Assembly (NCBI RefSeq): GCF_900078385.1 | Contig: NZ_FLQR01000001.1 | Coordinates: forward strand, 372,001-436,000 | DNA: 64,000 nt | Direction: 5' to 3' | Source of the DNA: an uncultured Microbacterium sp. | Lineage (GTDB): Bacteria > Actinomycetota > Actinomycetes > Actinomycetales > Microbacteriaceae | Shown: positions 1 through 8,020 of the stretch, in pieces | Numbering within the stretch: position 1 is the first letter of the stretch | Layout: every line of letters begins with the position of its first letter | Program-made: the position numbers and the translations under genes | Notes under the pieces: generated by a model | Database searches by the model: none | What the model was told of the DNA's origin: nothing | What the model saw: the letters and a program-made list of their open reading frames with translations, nothing else

Positions 1-80
1 CCGACGACGGCGCGGGGGCAGCGGCCGTCCGCCTCGTCACGGCGCCGCTCCCCGAGCGGGTCTGGCCCGACCTCAGCTGA
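1..80 (+). CDS. C-terminal end of an unidentified protein (partial)
   Basis: An open frame enters from the left edge and stops with TGA at 78-80. Only about 25 residues are visible, ending PLPERVWPDLS. The tail carries no recognisable motif, so the function cannot be assigned. The gene converges on the glycosyltransferase gene on the other strand, and a short direct repeat fills the gap between them. Confidence 0.5.
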   Translation, partial: DDGAGAAAVRLVTAPLPERVWPDLS

Positions 81-85
81 GCCTT

Positions 86-111
86 TTCACCACAGCCTCT
101 TCACCACAGCC
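86..111. repeat. 12-bp direct repeat at a convergent gene junction
   Basis: The 12-mer TTCACCACAGCC occurs at 86-97 and again at 100-111, a period of 14 bp. The second copy contains the stop codon of the minus-strand glycosyltransferase (101-103). It looks like a small slippage duplication at the 3' end of that gene. No function is evident. Confidence 0.6.
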
Positions 112-1075
112 GTGCGGCGGCCCGCACATCGGCGGACGCCGCCGCGAGCGCGACGGACTCCTCCGCGGCGCGTGCGTCCAGGTCGCGGACGAACGCGCCG
201 AGCACGCGGCGATAGGCCGCGTCGGGGTGCGTCCGAGCGATCTCGACGAGTGGCGGCACGTCCATGTCGAGGATGAGGCGCACCCGCGCGCGTGCCGCGG
301 CACGCTGCCCCGCTGCGTCGAGCACGGCGATCCCGGCGCGCATCGCCTCGAGGTAGTCCGCCAGCACGCGGAGATCGTCCTTGTGCTGCGTGATGGACGA
401 GCCGTCGGCGCGCTCGCGCCACAGCACGACGACATCGGGCACGACGTCGAACGCGCGCGCCGCGGTGTACATGCGCTGCGCGACGACCTGGTCCTCGTAG
501 GCGCGTCCCTCCGGGAAGCGCAGGTCGTGCCGACGCCAGAACTCGATGCGGCTGACCTTCGACCACGCGACGATGTTGCCGGACGCATCCGGATGCTCCG
601 CGAGCGTCGTCCCTTGCCGCGCCGGGGAGGTGGATGCCGCGACCCACGGCTGGACGATGCCCGGGGTGTACCCGCCCTCCGCGTCCGGCCGAAGGCGCAC
701 GTAGGCGCCGACGGCGAAGTCGCTGCCGCTCGCGGTCAGGGAGCCGACGAGCACCTCGAGAGCCGTCGGGGTCAGGACGTCGTCGGCGTCGAGGAACGCG
801 ACGAGCGGCGTCTCGACGAGCTCGAGCGCGGCGTTGCGCGCCGCGCCGAGCCCGCGCGCGCGGTCGTGCCGGACGAAGTGGAACCGCGGATCCGTGTCCG
901 CGGCCTCCGCGAAGACGGCGGTCGTGGCATCCGTCGACCCGTCGTCCACGAGGATCGCGCGCCAGGCCGGGAAGGTCTGGGCGCGGAGCGACTCCAGCGC
1001 ATCGGCCGCGTAGTCGGCGACGTCGCGGCCGGGGACGATGACGGTGACCGTGGCGGGGACGGCGGGCGAGCTCAC
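101..1075 (-). CDS. Family 2 glycosyltransferase (GT-A fold)
   Basis: This 324-residue protein probably transfers a nucleotide-activated sugar to a cell-surface or lipid-linked acceptor at the cytoplasmic face of the membrane. The N-terminus has the GT2 hallmarks: VTVIVPGRDVADY, then ILVDDGSTDAT, then GLGAARNAAL and the metal-binding FLDADDVL. No membrane helix follows. I chose the GTG at 1075 because GT2 homology begins directly after it and it overlaps the stop of the upstream nifS-like gene by four bases (GTGA). The frame stays open further upstream, but that part is arginine-rich shadow sequence inside nifS. As last gene of the nad operon it is probably a passenger. Acceptor and donor cannot be read from sequence. 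Confidence 0.85.
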   Translation of the reverse strand: MSSPAVPATVTVIVPGRDVADYAADALESLRAQTFPAWRAILVDDGSTDATTAVFAEAADTDPRFHFVRHDRARGLGAARNAALELVETPLVAFLDADDVLTPTALEVLVGSLTASGSDFAVGAYVRLRPDAEGGYTPGIVQPWVAASTSPARQGTTLAEHPDASGNIVAWSKVSRIEFWRRHDLRFPEGRAYEDQVVAQRMYTAARAFDVVPDVVVLWRERADGSSITQHKDDLRVLADYLEAMRAGIAVLDAAGQRAAARARVRLILDMDVPPLVEIARTHPDAAYRRVLGAFVRDLDARAAEESVALAAASADVRAAARLW

Positions 1076-2220
1076 CTGCCCGATCGTACCGTCGCGACGG
1101 AGGCCGCGACCGCGTCGGCCAAGGGTCCGGCCAGATCGCCGGCGGCGACGGCGTGCCCGAATGTGAAGCGCACGGAGGTCTGGGCGACCTCGGGTGGGAT
1201 GCCGAGCGCCAGCAGCACGTGGGAGGGCTCGTCGCTGCCCGCGGCGCACGCCGAGCCGCTGGAGGACACGACGCCGCGCCGCTCGAGTTCGAGGAGCACC
1301 GCCTCGCCGCTCGTGCCCGCGAACGTGAAGCTCGCGGTGCCGGGCAGGCGCCGCACCGGGTCGCCGGTGAGCCGCGCCTGCGGGACGAGGGCGAGCACGC
1401 GCGCGATGAACGCCGCGCTCAGCGCGCCGACGCGGGCGGCATCCCCGGTCCGCTCGCGCTCGGCCGCCTCCAGCGCGACGGCGAAGCCGACGGCGCCCGC
1501 GACGTTCTCCGTTCCGCTGCGGCGGTCGCGCTCCTGCCCTCCGCCGTGCAGGAGAGGCTCGAGCGGGATCCGTCCGCGCACCGCCAGGACCCCGATGCCC
1601 GGTGGGGCGCCGATCTTGTGTCCGGCGATCGAGAGGGCGTCGGCGCCCGTGCCGGACAGCGCCAGCCAGCCCGCGGCCTGCACGGCGTCCAGGTGCAGCG
1701 GCACGCGACCGTCCGCGGCGACGCCGGCGAGCCCCGCGGCATCCTGCACCGTGCCGATCTCGTTGTTCGCGTATCCGACGGTGATCAGGGCCGTCTCCTC
1801 GCGGAGCGCGGCCGCGACCTCATCGGGGTCGACCCGGCCATGGCCGTCGACGGCCACGTGCGTCACCGCGAAGCCGTGCACCCGCTCGAGGTAGGCGCAC
1901 GAGGCGAGCACCGACTCGTGCTCGATGGGTGTCGTGACGACGTGCACGGGGGACCCGGTCCGCAGCGCCGCCGCGATCGCGATCCCCTTGACCGCGAGGT
2001 TGTTGGCCTCGGTGCCGCCGGAGGTGAACACGACGTCGCCGGTCCGCATCCCGAGCACCGCCGCGACGCGCGCGCGGGCGTCCGCCAGCGCGGTCGCGGC
2101 GGCCTCCCCGACCGTGTGGTGGCTCGACGGATTGCCGAACCGCTCCGCGAGGTAGGGGAGCATGGCGTCGCGCACCTCGGGGCGCACCGGCGTCGTCGCG
2201 GCGTGGTCGAGGTAGAGCAT
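1072..2220 (-). CDS. Cysteine desulfurase, NifS/IscS-like, linked to NAD synthesis
   Basis: A PLP-dependent enzyme (382 aa) that removes sulfur from cysteine as an enzyme-bound persulfide for Fe-S assembly. It begins YLDHAATTPVRPEV, contains FTSGGTEANNLAV, the PLP-lysine motif SIAGHKIGAPPGIG, and the active-site cysteine loop SSGSACAAG. The ATG at 2220 overlaps the nadC stop by one base, so it is translationally coupled to nadC. Dedicated NifS-type enzymes next to nad genes are known from other Gram-positive bacteria, where they serve the oxygen-sensitive cluster of NadA. I infer that role here from position. A general housekeeping role cannot be excluded. Confidence 0.9.
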   Translation of the reverse strand: MLYLDHAATTPVRPEVRDAMLPYLAERFGNPSSHHTVGEAAATALADARARVAAVLGMRTGDVVFTSGGTEANNLAVKGIAIAAALRTGSPVHVVTTPIEHESVLASCAYLERVHGFAVTHVAVDGHGRVDPDEVAAALREETALITVGYANNEIGTVQDAAGLAGVAADGRVPLHLDAVQAAGWLALSGTGADALSIAGHKIGAPPGIGVLAVRGRIPLEPLLHGGGQERDRRSGTENVAGAVGFAVALEAAERERTGDAARVGALSAAFIARVLALVPQARLTGDPVRRLPGTASFTFAGTSGEAVLLELERRGVVSSSGSACAAGSDEPSHVLLALGIPPEVAQTSVRFTFGHAVAAGDLAGPLADAVAASVATVRSGR

Positions 2221-3074
2221 CAGGCCTCGATGCGCATGTCCAGGCCGAGATCGAGAGCCGGCGCGGAGTGCGTCAGGGCGCCGACCGAGATGACGTCGAC
2301 GCCGGTCTCCGCGATCGCACGCACGGTGGCCAGGGACACGCCGCCGGACGCCTCCACGGTCACGCGCCCCGCGATCTTCTCGACACCCGTCCGCAGGTCC
2401 GCGAGCGGGAAGTTGTCGAGCATGATCGTCCCGACGCCCGCGGCCAGGACGGCGTCGATCTGATCGAGCCGGTCGACCTCCACCTCGACGTGCGTCGTGT
2501 GCGGCAGGCGCGCGATCGCGGCCTGCAGGGCCTGCGTCACGGAGGCGCCGCGCGCGGTGAGCACCGCGAGGTGGTTGTCCTTGGCCATGACGGCGTCCGA
2601 CAGCGAGTAGCGGTGGTTGTGGCCTCCGCCGCAGCGCACGGCGTGCCGCTCGAAGGCGCGCAGCCCGGGCGTCGTCTTCCGGGTGTCGGCGATCCGCGCA
2701 CCGGTGTGCGCGACCTCCGCGACGTAGCGCGTCGTGAGGGTCGCGATGCCGGACATGCGTTGCACGAAGTTCAGCGCGACGCGCTCGGCCGTGAGGACGG
2801 CGCGCGCCGGCCCGCGGACCGAGGCGAGCCGGTCGCCGGCGCCGAACGCATCGCCGTCCCGCACCGCGAGTTCGACGTGCGTCGACGGGTCGGTGAGGGT
2901 GAAGGCGGCCGTGAACACGTCCGCGCCGCTGAAGACGCCCGCCTCGCGCGCGACGAGCTCGGCGGTCGCGACGGCATCCTCGGGGATCAGGTACGCGCTC
3001 GTGACGTCGCCCCACGGGGCGTCCTCCTCGAGGGCCGCCGCGACGACGCGGTCGATCTGTGCACGGGCCAGCAT
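2220..3074 (-). CDS. nadC: Nicotinate-nucleotide pyrophosphorylase (quinolinate phosphoribosyltransferase)
   Basis: NadC (284 aa) converts quinolinate and PRPP to nicotinate mononucleotide with loss of CO2, the last step of the aspartate branch of de novo NAD synthesis. Family signatures are visible in order: ALEEDAPWGDVTS at the N-terminus, ERVALNFVQRMSGIAT, ARIADTRKTTPGLR, HAVRCGGGHNHR, and the C-terminal barrel motifs EVEVDRLDQ, IMLDNFPL and VEASGGVS. The ATG at 3074 overlaps the nadB stop by one base. Length and motif order are normal. Longer upstream starts lie within nadB and are rejected. Confidence 0.96.
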   Translation of the reverse strand: MLARAQIDRVVAAALEEDAPWGDVTSAYLIPEDAVATAELVAREAGVFSGADVFTAAFTLTDPSTHVELAVRDGDAFGAGDRLASVRGPARAVLTAERVALNFVQRMSGIATLTTRYVAEVAHTGARIADTRKTTPGLRAFERHAVRCGGGHNHRYSLSDAVMAKDNHLAVLTARGASVTQALQAAIARLPHTTHVEVEVDRLDQIDAVLAAGVGTIMLDNFPLADLRTGVEKIAGRVTVEASGGVSLATVRAIAETGVDVISVGALTHSAPALDLGLDMRIEA

Positions 3075-4657
3075 CACGCGGCTCCCTCCAGGACGGCGAC
3101 GGCATCGCGACGGTAGTGGGCGCCGACGCTGCCACGCCGTGCGAGGGCCGCCGCGACGAGGCGTTCGGCCACGAGCAGGAGGTTCTCGTCCTCCAGCTCG
3201 GCCTCGGTCCGCGGGTCCCTGGGCTGGGCGCGCCAGCCGGCCAGGACGGATGCCGCGTGCGCGAGGCCGTCGGCATCCCGCGCGAGCCCGGCATCCTCCC
3301 ACAGCAGGTGCTGCAGCGCTCCCCGGGAGAACGCCGGGCCGCCCGGGTCGGGGAGGGTCGCGGGCCGGTCCTCGACGACCGGTGCGGCCGGTGGGGCCGG
3401 CCATATGCCGCTGGCGGCATCCGCCGCGACGACGTCCCCGGTCCGCGCACCGAAGACGGCTCCCTCCAGCAGCGAGTTCGACGCGAGGCGGTTGGCGCCG
3501 TGCACGCCCGTGCACGCGACCTCGCCGACGGCGTACAGACCCGGCAGGCTCGCGCGCCCGGCGAGGTCGGTGACGATGCCACCCATCAGGTAGTGCGCGG
3601 CGGGGACCACGGGGATCGGCTCGCGCGCCCAGTCGAGTCCGCGGGCGCGGACGGCGGCATCGATCGTCGGGAAGCGCCGCGCGAGGAAGGCGGCCGTCTC
3701 CTCCGCGTTCGCACGCAGGTGGGTCGCGTCCAGCCGCACGGGCCGTCCGCCCTGCCGCTCCATCTGCTCGGCGATGGCGCGGGCCACGACGTCGCGGGGG
3801 GCGAGCTCGCCGTCGGGATGCGCATCGAGCGCGAACCGCCGTCCCGTGTCGTCGATGAGGGTCGCGCCCTCGCCCCGCACGGCTTCGGAGACGAGGAACG
3901 CCTCGTCGCCGGGCAGGACCGTGGGGTGGAACTGCATGAACTCGAGGTCGGAGACCGCTGCTCCGGCCCGCAGCGCCGCCGCGATCCCGTCGCCGGTCGC
4001 GACGGGCGGGTTCGTCGTGTGCGCGTACAGCTGGCCGGCGCCGCCGGTGGCGAGGACGACGGCGTCGGCCTCGATGCGCTCGCGCTCGCCCGCGCGGCCC
4101 GGTGCCTCGCCGACGAGGAGGTCGACGCCCGCGACGCGGCCGCCCGCCATGACGAGGTCGACGAGGAACGCGTGCTCGATGACCCGGAGGTCGGTGGGGA
4201 GGTCACCGCTCCGGTCACTGTTCCGGACACTGGCGCGCAGTCGCGCGACGAGGGCCTTCTCGATCGCGGTGCCCGTCGCATCACCGCCCGCGTGCAGGAT
4301 GCGCGGGTAGGAGTGCGCCGCCTCCAGGCCCTTGACCCACTCGCCGTCCGCGCCGCGGTCGAATGCCACGCCGAGCGCCACGAGCTCGCGGATGCGCGCG
4401 GGCCCCTCCTCGACGAGCACACGCACGGCGGCGGGGTCGCTCAGCCCCGCGCCCGCCGCGAGCGTGTCGCGCATGTGGTCCTCGGCCCGGTCGTCGGCGA
4501 ACATGACCCCGGCGATGCCGCCCTGCGCGAAGCGCGTGTTGGCGTGCTCGAGCACGTCCTTCGTGACCAGGGTCACGCGGCAGCCGGCGTCGGCGGCGTG
4601 CAGCGCCGCCGTGAGCCCGGCGATCCCCGACCCCACCACCACGACGTGCGCGCTCAT
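3074..4657 (-). CDS. nadB: L-aspartate oxidase
   Basis: A cytoplasmic FAD flavoenzyme (527 aa) that oxidises L-aspartate to iminoaspartate, the NadA substrate. The N-terminus has the dinucleotide-binding fold VVVVGSGIAGLTAALHA, followed by NTRFAQGGIAGV. The middle holds HSYPRILHAGGDATGT and VVLATGGAGQLY. Later come LEFMQFHPT, PAAHYLMGGI and GLYAVGEVACTGVHGANRLA, all typical of NadB within the succinate dehydrogenase flavoprotein superfamily. The start at 4657 overlaps the nadA stop by four bases (ATGA). Length fits the family, and flanking nadA and nadC settle the assignment over other fumarate-reductase-like flavoproteins. Confidence 0.97.
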   Translation of the reverse strand: MSAHVVVVGSGIAGLTAALHAADAGCRVTLVTKDVLEHANTRFAQGGIAGVMFADDRAEDHMRDTLAAGAGLSDPAAVRVLVEEGPARIRELVALGVAFDRGADGEWVKGLEAAHSYPRILHAGGDATGTAIEKALVARLRASVRNSDRSGDLPTDLRVIEHAFLVDLVMAGGRVAGVDLLVGEAPGRAGERERIEADAVVLATGGAGQLYAHTTNPPVATGDGIAAALRAGAAVSDLEFMQFHPTVLPGDEAFLVSEAVRGEGATLIDDTGRRFALDAHPDGELAPRDVVARAIAEQMERQGGRPVRLDATHLRANAEETAAFLARRFPTIDAAVRARGLDWAREPIPVVPAAHYLMGGIVTDLAGRASLPGLYAVGEVACTGVHGANRLASNSLLEGAVFGARTGDVVAADAASGIWPAPPAAPVVEDRPATLPDPGGPAFSRGALQHLLWEDAGLARDADGLAHAASVLAGWRAQPRDPRTEAELEDENLLLVAERLVAAALARRGSVGAHYRRDAVAVLEGAA

Positions 4658-6012
4658 GATGCCTGCTCCCACGCGGCCGCGGGCGCGGCGGGGGGCTTCG
4701 CGGCGAGCATCCGCTCGAGGGCGAGGCGGGCGGGGTCCGCGACGTCCGCGGGGACCGTGATGCGGTTCCGCACCTCGCCGTCCACGAGACCCTCCAGCAC
4801 CCACGCGAGGTAGCCCGGGTGGATCCGGTACATCGTCGAGCACGGGCAGACGACGGGGTCGAGGCAGAAGACCGTGTGCTGCGGGTGCGCGGCGGCCAGG
4901 CGTTGCACGAGGTTCACCTCGGTGCCGATCGCGAAGGTCGTCGGCTCGGTCGCGGCCTCGATGGCCTTCCGGATGTAGTCGGTCGAGCCCGACTCGTCCG
5001 CTGCGTCGACGACGGCCATGGGGCATTCGGGGTGCACGATGACGCGGACCCCGGGGTGCTCGGCGCGGGCCTGGTCGATCTGATCGACCGTGAACCGGCG
5101 GTGCACCGAGCAGAACCCGTGCCAGAGGATCACGCGGCTGTCGGCGAGCTCGTCGGGCGTGCTCCCGCCGAAGGGCTTGCGCGGATTCCACATCGGCATC
5201 TGCTCGAGCGGCACGCCCATGGCCTTCGCGGTGTTGCGGCCGAGGTGCTGGTCGGGGAAGAACAGCACGCGGCGGCCGCGCTCGAACGCCCACTCCAGCA
5301 CCGTCCGGGCGTTCGAGGACGTGCAGACGATGCCGCCATGCCGCCCGACGAAGCCCTTGATGGCGGCAGAGGAGTTCATATACGTCACCGGGATCACGGG
5401 CACGAGCCCGTCGGCATCCGGAGTGTCGAGGTCGCCGAGGGCATCGGCCAGCTGCTCCCAGCACTCCTCGACCTGGTCGATGTCGGCCATGTCCGCCATC
5501 GAGCAGCCCGCGGCGAGATTCGGCAGGATGACGGCCTGCTCGGGGCCGGAGAGGAGATCGGCGGTCTCCGCCATGAAGTGCACGCCGCAGAAGACGATGG
5601 CCTCCGCCTCGGGGTGCGCCTTCGCGGCGTTGGCGAGCTGGAAGGAGTCGCCCACGTAGTCGGCGTGGACGATGACCTCCTCGCGCTGGTAAAAGTGGCC
5701 GAGCACGACGACGCGGTCGCCGAGGACCGCCTTCGCGGCGCGGATGCGCGCGCTGAGCTCCGCCTCGGAGGCCTCGCGGTACGCGGCGGGCAGCTCGCCC
5801 TGCCGGGGTGCGCCGGTCGGGATGACGTCCCCCATCGACGAACCCGGACCGTAGCCCGGTCGGGTGTCGAAGGTCCACGGCGCCGCGGCGAGGTCGGTGT
5901 TGCAGGTCGCGCCGAGCGTGCTGCCGGCGACGATCGCCTGGATCTCATGGTCGACGCTCGGGTCGGGGGCACCGCCCGGGCGGCTGTCGAGGGTGAGGGG
6001 TGTCGTGGTCAT
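4654..6012 (-). CDS. nadA: Quinolinate synthase (4Fe-4S)
   Basis: NadA (452 aa) condenses iminoaspartate with dihydroxyacetone phosphate to quinolinate on a [4Fe-4S] cluster. Motifs include VVLGHFYQREEVIVHADYVGDS, IVFCGVHFMAETADLL, NLAAGCSMADMAD, TYMNSSAAIKGF, CTSSNA, VIVHPECPMAV and the C-terminal CPCSTMYRIHPGYL. Cysteines in the C-G-V, C-P-M and C-P-C segments are the likely cluster ligands. An N-terminal extension of about 80 residues precedes the core, as in other actinobacterial NadA. The start at 6012 overlaps the stop of the regulator gene by four bases, making it the first structural gene of the operon. The nearby cysteine desulfurase probably supplies its sulfur. Confidence 0.97.
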   Translation of the reverse strand: MTTTPLTLDSRPGGAPDPSVDHEIQAIVAGSTLGATCNTDLAAAPWTFDTRPGYGPGSSMGDVIPTGAPRQGELPAAYREASEAELSARIRAAKAVLGDRVVVLGHFYQREEVIVHADYVGDSFQLANAAKAHPEAEAIVFCGVHFMAETADLLSGPEQAVILPNLAAGCSMADMADIDQVEECWEQLADALGDLDTPDADGLVPVIPVTYMNSSAAIKGFVGRHGGIVCTSSNARTVLEWAFERGRRVLFFPDQHLGRNTAKAMGVPLEQMPMWNPRKPFGGSTPDELADSRVILWHGFCSVHRRFTVDQIDQARAEHPGVRVIVHPECPMAVVDAADESGSTDYIRKAIEAATEPTTFAIGTEVNLVQRLAAAHPQHTVFCLDPVVCPCSTMYRIHPGYLAWVLEGLVDGEVRNRITVPADVADPARLALERMLAAKPPAAPAAAWEQAS

Positions 6013-6704
6013 GACGGCTCCTTGAGGAGGATGCGGCGGGGGAGTGGGCCGCGGTCGGCCAGCTCGATCTCGTGGTTGTGGCGGTAGAGACGGGCGGGCC
6101 GATGGCTGCCGGTGCGGAAGGCGTCGGTCGGCAGGAGGGTGCCGGAGTTCTCGACCTGCCGGCGGAAGTTCGCGGGGTCCAGGCGCCGGTCGAGGATGGC
6201 CTCGTACACCTCGCGCAGCTCGGCGAGGCTGAACTCGTCGTCGAGCAGGCCATGGGCGATCCGGCTGTAGCCGACCTTGTTGCGCAGGCGCCAGAGCGCG
6301 TAGTCGACGATCTGGTTGTGGTCGAACGCGAGCTCGGGGAGCGCGGTCGCGTCGAACCACGCGACGTTGTGGGGCGAGGCGCTGCGGGACATGTCCTCCC
6401 GGACGAGCGCCCAGTAGACGATCGAGACGACGCGGGAGGGGGAGCGGTCCGCGTCGCCGAACGCGTACAGCTGCTCGAGGTAGCTGGGCGAGAGGTCCGT
6501 CGTCTCGCGGAGCGTGCGGGAGGCGGCGACCTCGAGGTTCTCCTCCGCGCCGAGCCAGCCGCCCGGGAGTGCCCAGCGCCCCTCGTGCGGTTCGCGCGTG
6601 CGGCGCACGAGCGGCAGGACGACGGTCGGGCGCGTGTCGCCGCCGTGCCGGCGCAGGCTGAAGATCACCGTCGAGACGGCCAAGCGGATGCTGGTTTGTG
6701 TCAT
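6009..6704 (-). CDS. nrtR: NrtR-type Nudix transcriptional regulator of NAD synthesis
   Basis: A 231-residue protein with an N-terminal Nudix-like domain (about residues 5-140) and a C-terminal winged-helix part. NrtR proteins bind ADP-ribose and repress NAD genes. The Nudix box is degenerate: it reads GGWLGAEENLEVAAS then RTLRETTDL, so catalytic glutamates of the canonical REUXEEXGU are replaced. This is typical of sensor forms that do not hydrolyse. The C-terminus has an NKVGYSRIAHGLL helix and a segment around FRRQVENSGTL expected for the DNA-binding wing. I chose ATG 6704 because MTQTSIRLAVSTVIF starts the conserved domain. An in-frame start at 6740 would place the promoter inside the gene. 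It is coupled to nadA and probably autoregulated. Confidence 0.88.
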   Translation of the reverse strand: MTQTSIRLAVSTVIFSLRRHGGDTRPTVVLPLVRRTREPHEGRWALPGGWLGAEENLEVAASRTLRETTDLSPSYLEQLYAFGDADRSPSRVVSIVYWALVREDMSRSASPHNVAWFDATALPELAFDHNQIVDYALWRLRNKVGYSRIAHGLLDDEFSLAELREVYEAILDRRLDPANFRRQVENSGTLLPTDAFRTGSHRPARLYRHNHEIELADRGPLPRRILLKEPS

Positions 6705-6746
6705 GGTGACCCTAACTGATCCAGGCCATCTTATAGTCACCCTGAC
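6700..6746 (-). promoter_or_regulatory. nrtR-nadABC promoter flanked by two GTCA-N3-TGAC operators
   Basis: Two perfect inverted repeats GTCA-N3-TGAC lie at 6700-6710 and 6736-6746, with centres 36 bp apart. Both sit in the same wider context TGTCA/TGACA. Between them the minus strand reads TATAAGAT (6735-6728), a good -10 placed so that transcription starts about 15-20 bases before the nrtR ATG. One site covers the start codon and the other the region just upstream of the -10. The pattern fits an NrtR-type repressor box and negative autoregulation. That a NrtR protein binds here is inferred from position and symmetry. Confidence 0.7.
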
Positions 6747-6784
6747 ACGAAGCGCAAGAACGGTCGACGATCAGGTGCACCGCC

Positions 6785-6790
6785 TACGCT
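6785..6790 (+). promoter_or_regulatory. -10 element of a leaderless promoter for the MarP-like gene
   Basis: TACGCT lies 12 bases before the GTG at 6797, counting first base to first base. Transcription would therefore begin at or next to the start codon. No Shine-Dalgarno sequence precedes the GTG. No convincing -35 is seen. Confidence 0.5.
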
Positions 6791-6796
6791 GGCCGC

Positions 6797-7975
6797 GTGG
6801 TCGACATCTTCATCGTGCTCGTGCTGATCGTGGCGCTGCTCGCCGGCATCCTGCGCGGCTTCGTCGCCGCCGCCGGCACGATCGTGGGGATCGTCGCGGG
6901 TGCCGTGGCCGCCCTGCTGCTCGTGCCGCTGCTGGGCAGGGTGATCCCGGTCGCGGAGTGGCGCGGGGCGGCGCTGGCCGCCGCGGCCGTGGGCATCGTC
7001 GTCCTCGGCGGCGTCGCCGGGTCCGCCGTCGGGGCGGCGCTGCGCCGCGGCGTCGAGCGCTCCAAGCTCCGGATCCTCGACCGCGCGCTCGGCGCCGTGG
7101 TCGGCGTCGTCGCGACGACCTTCGTGCTGCTGCTGGTGTCGACGTCGGTGACGGCGGCCGGGATCCCCGGACTCTCCTCCGCCGTGGCCTCCTCCCGCGT
7201 GCTCGACCTCCTCGACCGCGTGACCCCGCCGAGCGTCGATCAGGCCGTCGCACAGCTGCGGTCGCTCGTGATCGACGAGGGGATTCCGCGGATCGGCGAG
7301 CAGCTCAGCGAGCTGATCGGCCCGACCGTGGCCCCCACGTCGCCGGCCATCGCGCTGGATGACCCCGAGCTCGAAGCGGCGGCGGCATCCGTCGCGCGGA
7401 TCAGCGGCACCGCCTACGCGTGCGGGGTGAGCGTCACCGGCTCGGGCTTCGTCGCGGAGGAGGGCCTCGTCATCACGAACGCCCACGTCGTCGCCGGGGT
7501 GTCCGCCCCGCTCGTGCAGCTGCCGGGCGGCGCAGCCCGTGACGCGCGCGTCGTGTACTTCGACTCGGTGGACGACATCGCCGCCCTCGCCGTGGACGGC
7601 CTCGACGCGCCGCCGCTGGCGACGGTGCCGACTCTCGAAGCCGGCGCCGCGGCCGTCGTGCAGGGCTATCCGCTCGGCGGCCCGTTCACCAGCACCCCCG
7701 CCCACGTCCTCTCCGCCGGCGTCGTGCCCGTCTTCGACATCTACGAGGAGTCCGCGGCGCCACGGGAGATCTTCGCCCTGGAGGCGAACGTGCAGCCCGG
7801 CAACTCGGGCGGACCGCTCCTCACGGGAGACGGCGAGGTCGCCGGTGTCGTCTTCGCCCGCGGCGACGACGGCAGCGGGCGCGGATTCGCCATGACCAAC
7901 GCGGAGCTGCTCCCTGTCCTGGATCGGGTGTCGCGCGCCGATGACACCGTCTCCACGGGGCGCTGCCTCGGGTGA
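6797..7975 (+). CDS. Membrane-anchored MarP-like serine protease (CvpA domain plus trypsin-like domain)
   Basis: This 392-residue protein has four hydrophobic segments (about 3-25, 28-50, 58-85, 97-120) forming a CvpA-type membrane domain, then a chymotrypsin-fold domain on the outer face. The catalytic triad reads H230 (TNAHVV), D260 (DDIAAL) and S337 (QPGNSGGP). Cysteines 209 and 390 are placed like the disulfide that controls mycobacterial MarP (Rv3671c), a protease needed for acid and oxidative stress tolerance through activation of peptidoglycan hydrolases. Architecture, length and cysteines all agree with that family. Its substrate here is unknown. The GTG at 6797 is probably leaderless. 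Confidence 0.88.
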   Translation: MVDIFIVLVLIVALLAGILRGFVAAAGTIVGIVAGAVAALLLVPLLGRVIPVAEWRGAALAAAAVGIVVLGGVAGSAVGAALRRGVERSKLRILDRALGAVVGVVATTFVLLLVSTSVTAAGIPGLSSAVASSRVLDLLDRVTPPSVDQAVAQLRSLVIDEGIPRIGEQLSELIGPTVAPTSPAIALDDPELEAAAASVARISGTAYACGVSVTGSGFVAEEGLVITNAHVVAGVSAPLVQLPGGAARDARVVYFDSVDDIAALAVDGLDAPPLATVPTLEAGAAAVVQGYPLGGPFTSTPAHVLSAGVVPVFDIYEESAAPREIFALEANVQPGNSGGPLLTGDGEVAGVVFARGDDGSGRGFAMTNAELLPVLDRVSRADDTVSTGRCLG

Positions 7976-7984
7976 TCCTGCCGC

Positions 7985-7990
7985 TATGCT
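7985..7990 (+). promoter_or_regulatory. Probable -10 element for the gcv riboswitch leader
   Basis: TATGCT lies immediately after the marP-like stop and about 35 bases before the first glycine aptamer, so a transcript starting near 7997 would carry the entire riboswitch. No clear -35 hexamer is seen at the expected distance. Confidence 0.5.
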
Positions 7991-8020
7991 GAGCAGGTAA
8001 CTGAAGACAGGCCGCATGAC

